From assembly GCA_035524335.1 (NCBI GenBank), contig DATKPE010000030.1, forward strand, positions 1-27,166: 27,166 nt of DNA. Direction: 5' to 3'. The number at the start of each line of letters is the position of its first letter. Position 1 is the first letter of the stretch. A program made the translations under genes and the position numbers. This DNA comes from DATKPE01 sp035524335. GTDB taxonomy: Bacteria > Bacteroidota > Ignavibacteria > UBA10030 > SZUA-254. The notes under the pieces are model-generated. The model was not told the DNA's origin. It did no database searches and was given only the letters and a program-made list of their open reading frames with translations. Positions 17,857 through 25,036 of the stretch are shown here, one piece after another.

Positions 17857-18279
17857 CTAGTGCTGAGGTTCCTGGATGACGGTCGCTCCCCCGCGGTTCA
17901 GGTGCGGGACGTCCGGCTCCGGCTTGTCCCAGTCCAGATCCCCCTTGACCCAGACATAGGCATAGCCGAGGGCGAGGATCGCGAGGAAAAGAAGCATCTC
18001 GATGAACGCGAAACCGCCGAGATTCTGAAAAACGACCGCCCAGGGAAAGAGAAAGACGACTTCGACGTCGAAAATGAGGAAGATGAGGGCAATAACGTAG
18101 AATCGGATGTTGAACCTGACCCAGGAATCGCCGACCGGCACTTCACCGCATTCGTAGGTCGTCAGCTTGTTCTGGTACCAGCGGGAGGGGCGGATGATCC
18201 AGGCAAAAACGAGCCCACCGGTTACGAAAATAGCCCCCACGATGAAAAAGACAAAAATCCTTCCGAAATCGGTAAGCAT
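17857..18279 (-). CDS. nuoA: NADH-quinone oxidoreductase subunit A
   Basis: NuoA is a three-helix membrane subunit that packs against NuoH and helps shape the quinone cavity. The 140-residue product has helices at about 8-29, 60-85 and 95-115. It also has the conserved loop YECGEVPVG and the acidic motif FLIFDVEVVFLFPW. It is the first gene of the nuo operon. The ATG at 18279 has GAGGTGG upstream at a rather long spacing of about 12 bases. The promoter lies at 18328-18356, giving a leader of about 40 bases. Confidence 0.96.
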   Translation of the reverse strand: MLTDFGRIFVFFIVGAIFVTGGLVFAWIIRPSRWYQNKLTTYECGEVPVGDSWVRFNIRFYVIALIFLIFDVEVVFLFPWAVVFQNLGGFAFIEMLLFLAILALGYAYVWVKGDLDWDKPEPDVPHLNRGGATVIQEPQH

Positions 18280-18327
18280 GTCGGTTCTGGTTCCACCTCA
18301 GGATAAAGATCAAAAACGAAGCGCAGG

Positions 18328-18356
18328 AATATAAAAATATTTTCCGCGAAAGTCAA
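18328..18356 (-). promoter_or_regulatory. Strong promoter of the nuo operon
   Basis: On the minus strand TTGACT (18351-18356), an exact 17-base spacer and TATATT (18328-18333) form the best sigma-70-like promoter of the window. The spacer and flanks are AT-rich inside GC-rich DNA. Transcription would start near 18320, about 40 bases before nuoA. It lies between a terminator-like hairpin and nuoA, as expected for the head of an operon. Confidence 0.65.
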
Positions 18357-18371
18357 AGAAATTGAAGGCGC

Positions 18372-18392
18372 CCGGCGCTCCTGCGGCGCCGG
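18372..18392 (-). terminator. Terminator-like hairpin after the adenosyltransferase gene
   Basis: CCGGCGC (18372-18378) and GCGCCGG (18386-18392) form a perfect 7-bp GC stem with a 7-base loop, 12 bases after the adenosyltransferase stop. On the minus strand a moderately T-rich stretch with several short T-runs follows. It would separate that transcript from the nuo operon promoter directly downstream. The T-tract is imperfect. Confidence 0.5.
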
Positions 18393-18404
18393 CCCGATCG
18401 CCGT

Positions 18405-18977
18405 TTATTTTTTCCCGGTGCGCGGCGACCGCACGCCGGACCATTCCGTCTCTCTCACGTTCTTCACCCGGTTGACGGACCGTGCCATCGTGAAGAGAAG
18501 ATCGGAGAGCCTGTTCAGATAGATGACGCCGTTCCGGTCTCTCCGTTTCCGGCCCGAAAGCCCGACGAGATGCCGTTCGGCACGGCGGCAGATGGTGCGC
18601 GCCGTGTGGATCGCCGCCGCGGCGGGATGCCCGCCCGGCAGGATGAACTTCCGGAGCGGCGGCAGTGTCCGGTCCAGTTCATCGATGAGCTTCTCCAGCC
18701 GCCCGATGTCGTCGCCGGTGATTTCCATGCCGGCCGGAATGTTTTTCTCCGATCCCGCCGCAATTTCGGCCCCGAGCCGGAACAGATCGCGCTGGATCTC
18801 CCCCATCTGCCGGTCCATTCCGCGCGGGATCCCGGCCGCCCGTGCGGCACCGATCGCCGAGTTCAGCTCGTCGATGGTCCCGTAGACCTCCAGGCGGGGA
18901 TCCGCCTTCGGGACGCGTTTCCCGCCCAGAAGGGCGGTCGTGCCGTCGTCCCCGGTTTTTGTATAGATTTTAGACAT
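18405..18977 (-). CDS. pduO: PduO-type ATP:cob(I)alamin adenosyltransferase
   Basis: The enzyme transfers the 5'-deoxyadenosyl group of ATP to reduced cobalamin, making the B12 coenzyme used by mutases, reductases and ligases. The 190-residue product opens with the ATP-binding signature YTKTGDDGTTALLGGKRV (5-22). VYGTIDELNSAIG follows (31-43), then the helical-bundle motifs TICRRAERHLVGL and YLNRLSDLLFTMAR. Order and length fit the PduO-type family. No other cobalamin gene is nearby, so it probably serves salvage or loading of an enzyme encoded elsewhere. It starts 24 bases after the lipoprotein gene with no visible ribosome site or promoter, so cotranscription is likely. Confidence 0.93.
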   Translation of the reverse strand: MSKIYTKTGDDGTTALLGGKRVPKADPRLEVYGTIDELNSAIGAARAAGIPRGMDRQMGEIQRDLFRLGAEIAAGSEKNIPAGMEITGDDIGRLEKLIDELDRTLPPLRKFILPGGHPAAAAIHTARTICRRAERHLVGLSGRKRRDRNGVIYLNRLSDLLFTMARSVNRVKNVRETEWSGVRSPRTGKK

Positions 18978-19001
18978 TGAGATGGAAAAGGCGTTTCGGG
19001 A

Positions 19002-20285
19002 TCAGTGTTCGCAGACGGTCATCGTGCCTGCGCTTCCGTGCGTACCGACGGTGAAGTATTCATAGGGGGGGACGAAGGCGACAGACTGGAGCCACGGTCC
19101 GCCGGAAAGGGTACTGCGCATCCAGGTGGCTCCCCCGTCAGCGGTCTGGTAGACGGCGCCGCCGGATCCCACCGCCACTGCCGAGTTCTTCGATGCGATC
19201 GCCACCCCGGTGAAGGGGACAGCAAGGGAGTTGATCACATTCCAGTTATAGCCGCCGTCCGTTGTCTGGAGGATCGCGCCCGGTGAACCGACAGCAAACC
19301 CGTTGAGGGAATCGAGGAACGCCATGGAGGTGAGGTCAGTCGTCACGTTGACCGTTTTATTGGCCCACGTTTTTCCCGTATCGACGGAGACGAGCATCGA
19401 CGACGAGCTGCCGACGATGTAGCCGAGCGACGGCAGGGGGAACGCCACGGAGGAAAACGAGATCGACGTGGGGCTGGAGCGGACCACCCAGGCCGATCCG
19501 CCGTTGGAAGTGGTGAGGATCATGCTCGACGCGCCGACGGCGACCCAGTGGGCGCTGTCGATCGCCGCGACGGCGTCCAGCTCCGACGAAATTCCGGAGG
19601 TGTCGGCAGTCCACGTTGTTCCGCCGTCGGTGGTGCCGATGATCGTCCCTCCGGCGCCGACCGTTTTTCCGATCGAGGGAGTCAGGAACGCGAGGCCGTT
19701 GAGTGTGGAAAGCGTGTGCGAAGCGAGACTGTCCCACGTCGCTCCTCCGTTCAGCGTCCTGAGGAGATGCCCCTTGCTTCCCGCGGCGAAACCGATCGAG
19801 GGGGTGACAAACCGGACGGCGTAATAATCCGCCAGCGAGGAGAGCGAAGCACTGCCGAGGATGCTGATGTCGGTCGTCGCGCGCGCGTAGTTGGACGAGG
19901 GTGATTTTTTTGCGCCGTTGATCGCCCAGAGCCGGTAGGTATACCTCGTGCCGCACCGGAGCAGAACATGGTGGTAGATCCGGTAGAGTCTCCCGATCGT
20001 ATCGACAACCGAATAGGTATTGCTGGTATCGACGGCCGTTTCCAGTACGAACGCACTGTTGTCGGACATCGAATCCTTCCAGGTGAGATCGATTTCGGAG
20101 ACGGAAACGGCCGACGCGGTCAGTTCATACGGAGCGGCGAGGAGACTCGAGGGAGGAGGAACGACCTGTTTGGGATTTGTGATGGCGTCGGTTTTTTTGC
20201 ACGACCAGAGGCCGGCCGCAATCAGAAGTAGAGCGGCCGACAGCCGGATTCCCCCAAACCGTTGAAATGCCCTCATAAACCGCAT
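19002..20285 (-). CDS. Lipoprotein with an FN3-like segment and Ycf48/BNR-type repeats
   Basis: The 427-residue product begins with a basic region and a hydrophobic stretch ending in GLWSC, a probable lipoprotein signal with Cys29 as the lipidated residue. It should be anchored outside the inner membrane or in the outer membrane. Residues about 50-138 look like a fibronectin type III domain (LTASAVSVSEIDLTWKDSMS at the start, YTYRLWAINGAKKS near the end). From about 150 to 420 there are six repeats built around T(x)DGGxTW or close variants, with tryptophans at about 184, 225, 266, 307, 348 and 388. They alternate with (A)VG(S/A)xG strands. This pattern fits a Ycf48-like beta-propeller. In cyanobacteria Ycf48 helps assemble photosystem II; such repeats elsewhere have no fixed role, so I give no function. 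A second in-frame ATG lies at 20276. Confidence 0.85.
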   Translation of the reverse strand: MRFMRAFQRFGGIRLSAALLLIAAGLWSCKKTDAITNPKQVVPPPSSLLAAPYELTASAVSVSEIDLTWKDSMSDNSAFVLETAVDTSNTYSVVDTIGRLYRIYHHVLLRCGTRYTYRLWAINGAKKSPSSNYARATTDISILGSASLSSLADYYAVRFVTPSIGFAAGSKGHLLRTLNGGATWDSLASHTLSTLNGLAFLTPSIGKTVGAGGTIIGTTDGGTTWTADTSGISSELDAVAAIDSAHWVAVGASSMILTTSNGGSAWVVRSSPTSISFSSVAFPLPSLGYIVGSSSSMLVSVDTGKTWANKTVNVTTDLTSMAFLDSLNGFAVGSPGAILQTTDGGYNWNVINSLAVPFTGVAIASKNSAVAVGSGGAVYQTADGGATWMRSTLSGGPWLQSVAFVPPYEYFTVGTHGSAGTMTVCEH

Positions 20286-20327
20286 GAAGGGGTCGATCCC
20301 TCAGAAATGTGGTGAATTGAATGGCGT

Positions 20328-20339
20328 CCCGGATCCGGG
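20328..20339. repeat. Palindrome CCCGGATCCGGG between peptidase and lipoprotein genes
   Basis: This is a perfect 12-bp palindrome in a GC-rich spacer after the M20 peptidase stop. Together with neighbouring CCGG repeats it may fold in RNA, but it has no loop of its own and no T-run. A terminator is not shown. Confidence 0.25.
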
Positions 20340-20354
20340 TTTCCGGACCGGGGG

Positions 20355-21737
20355 TTACGAACCGGTTCGCATTGCCCGCGGGAATTCGTTATAGAAATGG
20401 ACCGTGGTTCTGATCCCGCCGTAAAAGTTGCCGAGGTTGATGAATTCGTCGGGTGCATGCGCATTTTCGTCCGGCAGTCCGAATCCGAGCAGTACCGTAT
20501 CGAGACCGAGGAGCTGTTTGAACTGGACCACGATCGGGATCGAGCCCCCTTCCCGCTGGTAGAGCGGTTTTTTGCCGTATCCCTTTTCGAGCGCCGTGAT
20601 CGCCGCGCGGACGCCGGGACTGTCGAGCGGAGTCAGAGCCGCTTCGCCGCCATGAAGATTTTTCACGACGACGGAAACGGTCTTCGGCGCGATCCGGCGG
20701 ATATGCCGTTCGAACAGACGCGCGATTTCCTCGGAGGACTGGTCGGGCACCAGGCGCATCGAAATTTTCGCCGCGGCCTTCGCCGGCAGAACCGTCTTGG
20801 CCCCTTCGCCGGTAAAACCGCCCCAGATCCCGTTGCACTCCAGCGTCGGCCGTGCCCAGACCCGCTCGAGCGAGGTATATCCTTTTTCGCCGTAGAGCTT
20901 TGCAACGCCGAGACTCTTCGCGTACTCCTTGTCGTTCCACGGAAGTTTCCGGAACGACCGGCGTTCCTCCGGCGTCAGCCGGCGCACATTCTTGTAGAAT
21001 CCCGGAATCGTGATCCGGCCGTTTTTATCGTGGAGTGATGCGATCATTTCCGCAAGCGCCTGGATCGGATTGTGCACCGAACCGCCGAACGACCCGGAAT
21101 GAAGATCGGTTTTCGGGCCGGTCAGTTCGACCTGCAGATAACTGAGCCCGCGGAGGCCGTAGCAGAGCGACGGCACCCCCTTGGCGAACATCGCCGTGTC
21201 GGAAATGACCACCAGGTCGGCCGCAAGAAGCTTTTTATGATCGCGGACAAAGAGGTCGAGATTATCGCTTCCGATCTCCTCTTCCCCTTCAATAATAAAT
21301 TTGATGTTGACAGGGAGGGATTTTTTGGTCTTGAGGTACGCTTCAATGCTTTTGAGATGAACAAGAACCTGGCCCTTGTCGTCGGCGGCGCCCCGGGCGT
21401 AGAGATTTTCGCCCCGGATAGTCGCCTCGAAGGGAGGGGAAGTCCAGAGCTCGATCGGGTCGACGGGCTGGACGTCGTAGTGCCCGTAGATCAGAAGGGT
21501 CGGCTGTCCGGCCGCATGGAGCCAGTCTGCATAGACGATCGGATGTCCCTTGGTCGGAAAGATCTCGATATGCTCCATGCCGATCGCGCCGAGATGATCC
21601 GCGAGCCATCGCGCGCACGATTCGATATCCTTCTTGTGCTCGGGCGACGTGCTGATGCTCGGAATGGCGAGGAGCGATTTCAGCTCGGTGAGATAGCGGG
21701 ATTTATTGTTCTCGACATATTGAAGCACTGATTCCAT
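20355..21737 (-). CDS. M20-family metallopeptidase (dipeptidase)
   Basis: The enzyme should hydrolyse dipeptides or related small amides in the cytoplasm with two metal ions. The 460-residue product has YGHYDVQPVDP with metal ligand His86 and Asp88, GAADDKG with the bridging Asp near 119, and IEGEEEIGS (149-157), which holds the catalytic and metal-binding glutamates. Further ligands follow at Asp180 and the histidine in NAHAPDE near the C-terminus. TDLHSGSFGG (210-219) belongs to the dimerisation or lid domain. The layout matches the dipeptidase branch (CNDP/PepV-like) better than ArgE or DapE, but the substrate cannot be read from sequence. It has no signal peptide. A good promoter lies about 50 bases upstream, and two genes follow on the same strand. 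Confidence 0.92.
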   Translation of the reverse strand: MESVLQYVENNKSRYLTELKSLLAIPSISTSPEHKKDIESCARWLADHLGAIGMEHIEIFPTKGHPIVYADWLHAAGQPTLLIYGHYDVQPVDPIELWTSPPFEATIRGENLYARGAADDKGQVLVHLKSIEAYLKTKKSLPVNIKFIIEGEEEIGSDNLDLFVRDHKKLLAADLVVISDTAMFAKGVPSLCYGLRGLSYLQVELTGPKTDLHSGSFGGSVHNPIQALAEMIASLHDKNGRITIPGFYKNVRRLTPEERRSFRKLPWNDKEYAKSLGVAKLYGEKGYTSLERVWARPTLECNGIWGGFTGEGAKTVLPAKAAAKISMRLVPDQSSEEIARLFERHIRRIAPKTVSVVVKNLHGGEAALTPLDSPGVRAAITALEKGYGKKPLYQREGGSIPIVVQFKQLLGLDTVLLGFGLPDENAHAPDEFINLGNFYGGIRTTVHFYNEFPRAMRTGS

Positions 21738-21787
21738 GACAATCTCTAGATGTAATAGGCGGAGTGGGTGATACCTCTGGAAAGGTC

Positions 21788-21816
21788 AATATACTAAAGA
21801 CTTTGTGGAGTTGCAA
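21788..21816 (-). promoter_or_regulatory. Probable promoter of the M20 peptidase gene
   Basis: On the minus strand TTGCAA (21811-21816), a 17-base spacer and TATATT (21788-21793) repeat the layout of the nuo promoter. The gene starts 51 bases from the -10 box. It probably also drives the lipoprotein and adenosyltransferase genes, since neither has a clear promoter. Confidence 0.55.
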
Positions 21817-21852
21817 AACAGTTTACGATTCCCGCCGAAGGTACCGGAGTGA

Positions 21853-21881
21853 TTGTAAATGTACGGGATATTCGGTATCTT
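21853..21881 (+). promoter_or_regulatory. Possible promoter of the heme cluster
   Basis: TTGTAA (21853-21858), a 17-base spacer and TATCTT (21876-21881) match the local promoter pattern. It overlaps the first possible start codon of the ccsA-like gene (21859). If it is used, translation must begin at the ATG at 21916 instead. Confidence 0.4.
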
Positions 21882-22740
21882 GATGCTGTCCGATCCTGTA
21901 CCGACCTGTATCGAAATGAGTTATTTGATCAATATTCTGCAGATTGTCCTCCCTGTTGCCTATTTTGCAACGATTTGGGTGTACGCCAAGGCCTTCTTCA
22001 GCAGTGTGAAGCTTGCCGAACGCCTGCAGTTGCCGATGCTCTTCTCGACGCTGACGCTCCATCTTCTCTACATCGGCGTCCGCTCCGTGGCATTCGATCA
22101 TCCCCCCATCACCTCCGTGTTCGAGATCTTCTCGCTCATCGCGCTGACGATTGTCATCGTCTACTGCTGGATCGAACTGCGGACGAAAAATCACGCGACC
22201 GGATATTTCATCCTCATTCTCCCCTTTTTCTTCCAGCTTGCCTCGTCGGTGTTCATCCGCGAGAAGACGGACATTCCCCCCGCGCTCCGGAACGCGCTTC
22301 TCGGGTTCCACGTCACGAGCGCCCTGCTGGGATACGCCGCCATCACGATCGCGGCGGTCTACGGATTTCTCTACCTCATGCTCTATCACGACATCAAATC
22401 AAGTCAGTTCAGCGTCATCTACAAGCGCCTTCCGAATCTCGAGACGCTCGAGCGGATGAGCTTCACGGCGACGCTGTTCGGCTTCGTGCTCCTCACCATC
22501 GCGATCACGGTCGGCTTGATCTGGCTCCCCCGGGTGTTCAGCACCATCTCCTACACCGATCCCAAACTCCTCGGAACGGTGGCGATCTGGCTCATCTACG
22601 GCGGAGGCATGATCGCGAAGAAGGCGGGCGGCTGGCAGGGACGCCGCATGATGGTGCTTACCCTCTTCGGGTTCGCACTGGCGATGTTTTCGATGACAAT
22701 CATCAATATTTTCTTCAGCGAGTTTCACAAGTTCTATTAA
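21859..22740 (+). CDS. CcsA/HemX-family cytochrome c assembly-type membrane protein
   Basis: The 293-residue product is an integral membrane protein with about eight helices. It has the CcsA/HemX layout: a conserved histidine in GFHVTSALLGYAAITIAA, an aromatic YGFLYLMLYH stretch, and DPKLLGTVAIWLIYGGG near the C-terminus. CcsA proteins deliver heme for cytochrome c maturation. HemX of Bacillus subtilis lies beside hemA and affects HemA levels. Its place directly before hemA suggests a HemX-like role, but either is possible. Start: the ATG at 21859 has GGAG at a good spacing. The ATG at 21916 would give a protein that begins right at the first hydrophobic segment, and it suits the promoter at 21853-21881. 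I list the longer form. Confidence 0.85.
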   Translation: MYGIFGILMLSDPVPTCIEMSYLINILQIVLPVAYFATIWVYAKAFFSSVKLAERLQLPMLFSTLTLHLLYIGVRSVAFDHPPITSVFEIFSLIALTIVIVYCWIELRTKNHATGYFILILPFFFQLASSVFIREKTDIPPALRNALLGFHVTSALLGYAAITIAAVYGFLYLMLYHDIKSSQFSVIYKRLPNLETLERMSFTATLFGFVLLTIAITVGLIWLPRVFSTISYTDPKLLGTVAIWLIYGGGMIAKKAGGWQGRRMMVLTLFGFALAMFSMTIINIFFSEFHKFY

Positions 22741-22799
22741 CCGTGCACCCCGGCATTTCCACCACCGCGTCACCGGCGGCCGATCCGGCCCCGCAGGAG

Positions 22800-24071
22800 A
22801 TGAACATCTTCTGCGTCGGCATCAATCACCGCACCGCTCCGATCGAGATCCGTGAACGTCTCTGGTTCTCCGGCGAGGAGTCGAAGGCGGCGCTCCGGGA
22901 CCTGAAGGAAACTGTCCGGGAGGCGGTCCTCGTATCGACCTGCAACCGGACGGAACTCTACTTCGTCCCTTCCCCCGCCGGCCTCACCGGCCGGGAACCG
23001 TGGAAGATGCTCTGCGAGTATAAACACGCGGACCCTTCCGTCCGGCAGGAACACTTTTACCACCTCGATTCCCTCTACGCGGTGAAGCATATCTACACCG
23101 TCGCCTCGGGGATCGATTCGATGGTGCTCGGCGACGTCCAGATCCTCAGCCAGATGAAGGACGCATTCACCCTCGCGCATGACTGCGGAACCACCAGCAT
23201 CCTCCTGCACCGGCTGTTCGACACCGCGTTTCACGTCGGCAAGCGTGCGCGCACCGAAACGGAGATCACCGAGGGTGCCGTCTCCATCAGCTATGCCGCG
23301 GCGGAACTCGCCTCCAGGATCTTCGACGACCTCTCCCGGCGGACGGCGATGCTCATCGGCGCCGGCGAAACGGGCAAGCTGACCGCCCGCCACCTCACGG
23401 GCCGCTCGCTCGGACATCTCCTCATCGCGAACCGGACCCGGTCACGCGCGGAGGACCTCACGAAACAGCTCGGCGGCACGGTCGTCGATTTCGAGCATAT
23501 CGCCCGGGAACTCGCCCAGGTCGACATCATTATCAGCTCCGTCGAATCCCCCTCCTACGTCCTCTCCCATCAGGACGTCCGCCTTGCCATGAAACAGCGG
23601 AGCAACAAACCGCTCTTCATCATCGACATCGGCGTGCCGAGGAATATCGACCCGAAGGTCAATACCATCGAAAATGTCTTTCTCCACGACATCGACGCCC
23701 TCAACCACATCGTCGACAAAAACCTCTCCCACCGGCGCGAACAGGTTCCCGCCATCCAGAAAATCGTCCTGGAGGAGGTGGAAGGATTCAAGCAGTGGCA
23801 CGATTCGCTCGATGTCACTCCCACCATCCAGGAACTCCGCGACCGGTTCGAGAACATCCGCTCCCAGGAACTCGCCAAGCATATCCACCATTTTCCCTCC
23901 GAATCGCGGGAAGAAATCGACATGCTGACGAAACGCATCATCAACAAGATCCTCCACACGCCGATGGTGAATCTCCGGACCGGCGGCGCCCGGACCCCAG
24001 AGAACGATACCCGCACAAAGGTGTTCATCCTCCGCCATCTCTTCGGACTCGACAGGAAGGATTCCGCATGA
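22800..24071 (+). CDS. hemA: Glutamyl-tRNA reductase
   Basis: HemA reduces the glutamate on glutamyl-tRNA to glutamate-1-semialdehyde with NADPH, the entry step of the C5 route to tetrapyrroles. The 423-residue product has the N-terminal VGINHRTAP. The catalytic Cys48 lies in STCNRTELYF. The substrate loop is GIDSMVLGDVQIL (104-116), where most enzymes have Glu in place of Asp112. The NADPH fold begins at LIGAGETGK (185-193), and the C-terminal dimerisation helices end with LRHLFGL. The start is uncertain. ATG at 22800 gives the family's normal N-terminus, but the GGAG before it is too close. GTG at 22743, 2 bases after the upstream stop, would add 19 Pro/Ala-rich residues. The stop overlaps hemC by 4 bases. 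Confidence 0.96.
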   Translation: MNIFCVGINHRTAPIEIRERLWFSGEESKAALRDLKETVREAVLVSTCNRTELYFVPSPAGLTGREPWKMLCEYKHADPSVRQEHFYHLDSLYAVKHIYTVASGIDSMVLGDVQILSQMKDAFTLAHDCGTTSILLHRLFDTAFHVGKRARTETEITEGAVSISYAAAELASRIFDDLSRRTAMLIGAGETGKLTARHLTGRSLGHLLIANRTRSRAEDLTKQLGGTVVDFEHIARELAQVDIIISSVESPSYVLSHQDVRLAMKQRSNKPLFIIDIGVPRNIDPKVNTIENVFLHDIDALNHIVDKNLSHRREQVPAIQKIVLEEVEGFKQWHDSLDVTPTIQELRDRFENIRSQELAKHIHHFPSESREEIDMLTKRIINKILHTPMVNLRTGGARTPENDTRTKVFILRHLFGLDRKDSA

Positions 24072-25036
24072 AACCGCCGCTGACATCGGTCCGGATCGGA
24101 AGCCGCGGGAGCCAGCTCGCCCTCTGGCAGGCCGAGTGGGTCAAAGCCGGTCTCGCGAACAGATACCCCGGACTGGAAATCGCGATCGAGATCGTGAAGA
24201 CGACCGGCGACAGGATCCTCGATTCACCCCTCTCGGCTATCGGCGACAAGGGACTCTTCACGAAGGAGCTCGAAAACGCACTGCTCGACCGGCGCGTCGA
24301 CCTCGCCGTGCACAGTCTGAAGGACGTCCCGACCGTTCTCCCCGACGGGCTCGTGATCACCGCCGTGACCCGGCGGGAGGACGTCCGCGACGTGTTCATC
24401 GCGCACCCGGCAAAGCTGTACAAAAAATTCTCCGACATTCCGTCCGGCGGGACAATCGCCACCGGAAGCCTCCGGCGCCGCTGTCAGATCCGGCACCTGC
24501 GGCCCGACCTGCAGATCGTCGACCTGCGCGGCAATCTGAATACCCGCTTCGCAAAGCTGAAGGAATCCGACTGGGACGGGATGATCCTCGCCCGCGCCGG
24601 CGTCGTCCGGCTCGGATTCGAATCCGCCATCGCCGAGACGCTCCCGATCGATGCGATCCTCCCCGCCGTCGGGCAGGGAGCGCTCGGGATCGAGATCCGC
24701 AGTGACCGGACCGACCTCGCCCGGCTCCTCGCGCCGCTCGCAAGCGAACCGGCGACGCGGGCCGTCGCCGCCGAACGGGCCTTCCTCGCCCTCCTTGAAG
24801 GGGGATGCCAGGTGCCGATCGGCGCCTACGCCCGGTTCGAGGAAAACCGCCTGATCATGGACGGCCTGATCGGAAGCCTGGACGGCCGGCGGATCGTCCG
24901 CGGCAGTACGCACGGCAACCCGGATGAACCGGAGCCGCTCGCGCGGGGTCTGGCCGAAACGCTCCTCCGGAGCGGCGGCAGGGAAATTCTGGACGAAATA
25001 CGGGCCGCGGATGCGGCCCGGCAGACAACACCATGA
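24068..25036 (+). CDS. hemC: Porphobilinogen deaminase (hydroxymethylbilane synthase)
   Basis: HemC joins four porphobilinogens into hydroxymethylbilane on a covalent dipyrromethane cofactor. The 322-residue product has RIGSRGSQLALWQA (9-22), the catalytic Asp86 in VHSLKDVPT, TGSLRRRCQ (132-140) and LRGNLNTR (153-160). Cys247 in LLEGGCQVPIGAY is the cofactor attachment residue. It starts by ATGA overlap with hemA and ends by ATGA overlap with hemD, which indicates coupled translation. Length and motifs are normal. Confidence 0.97.
   Translation: MKPPLTSVRIGSRGSQLALWQAEWVKAGLANRYPGLEIAIEIVKTTGDRILDSPLSAIGDKGLFTKELENALLDRRVDLAVHSLKDVPTVLPDGLVITAVTRREDVRDVFIAHPAKLYKKFSDIPSGGTIATGSLRRRCQIRHLRPDLQIVDLRGNLNTRFAKLKESDWDGMILARAGVVRLGFESAIAETLPIDAILPAVGQGALGIEIRSDRTDLARLLAPLASEPATRAVAAERAFLALLEGGCQVPIGAYARFEENRLIMDGLIGSLDGRRIVRGSTHGNPDEPEPLARGLAETLLRSGGREILDEIRAADAARQTTP

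Noticed and set aside
19065..19071. A G7 run (C7 in the gene) near the 3' end of the lipoprotein gene as a phase switch.
   Set aside because: It lies close to the end of the coding region, is short for slippage, and encodes a plausible Pro-Pro turn.
21849..22799. Upstream extension of the hemA frame over the ccsA-like gene, suggesting a fusion.
   Set aside because: The extension is Arg/Pro/His-rich and lies in another frame of the ccsA-like gene, whose own frame encodes clear membrane helices.
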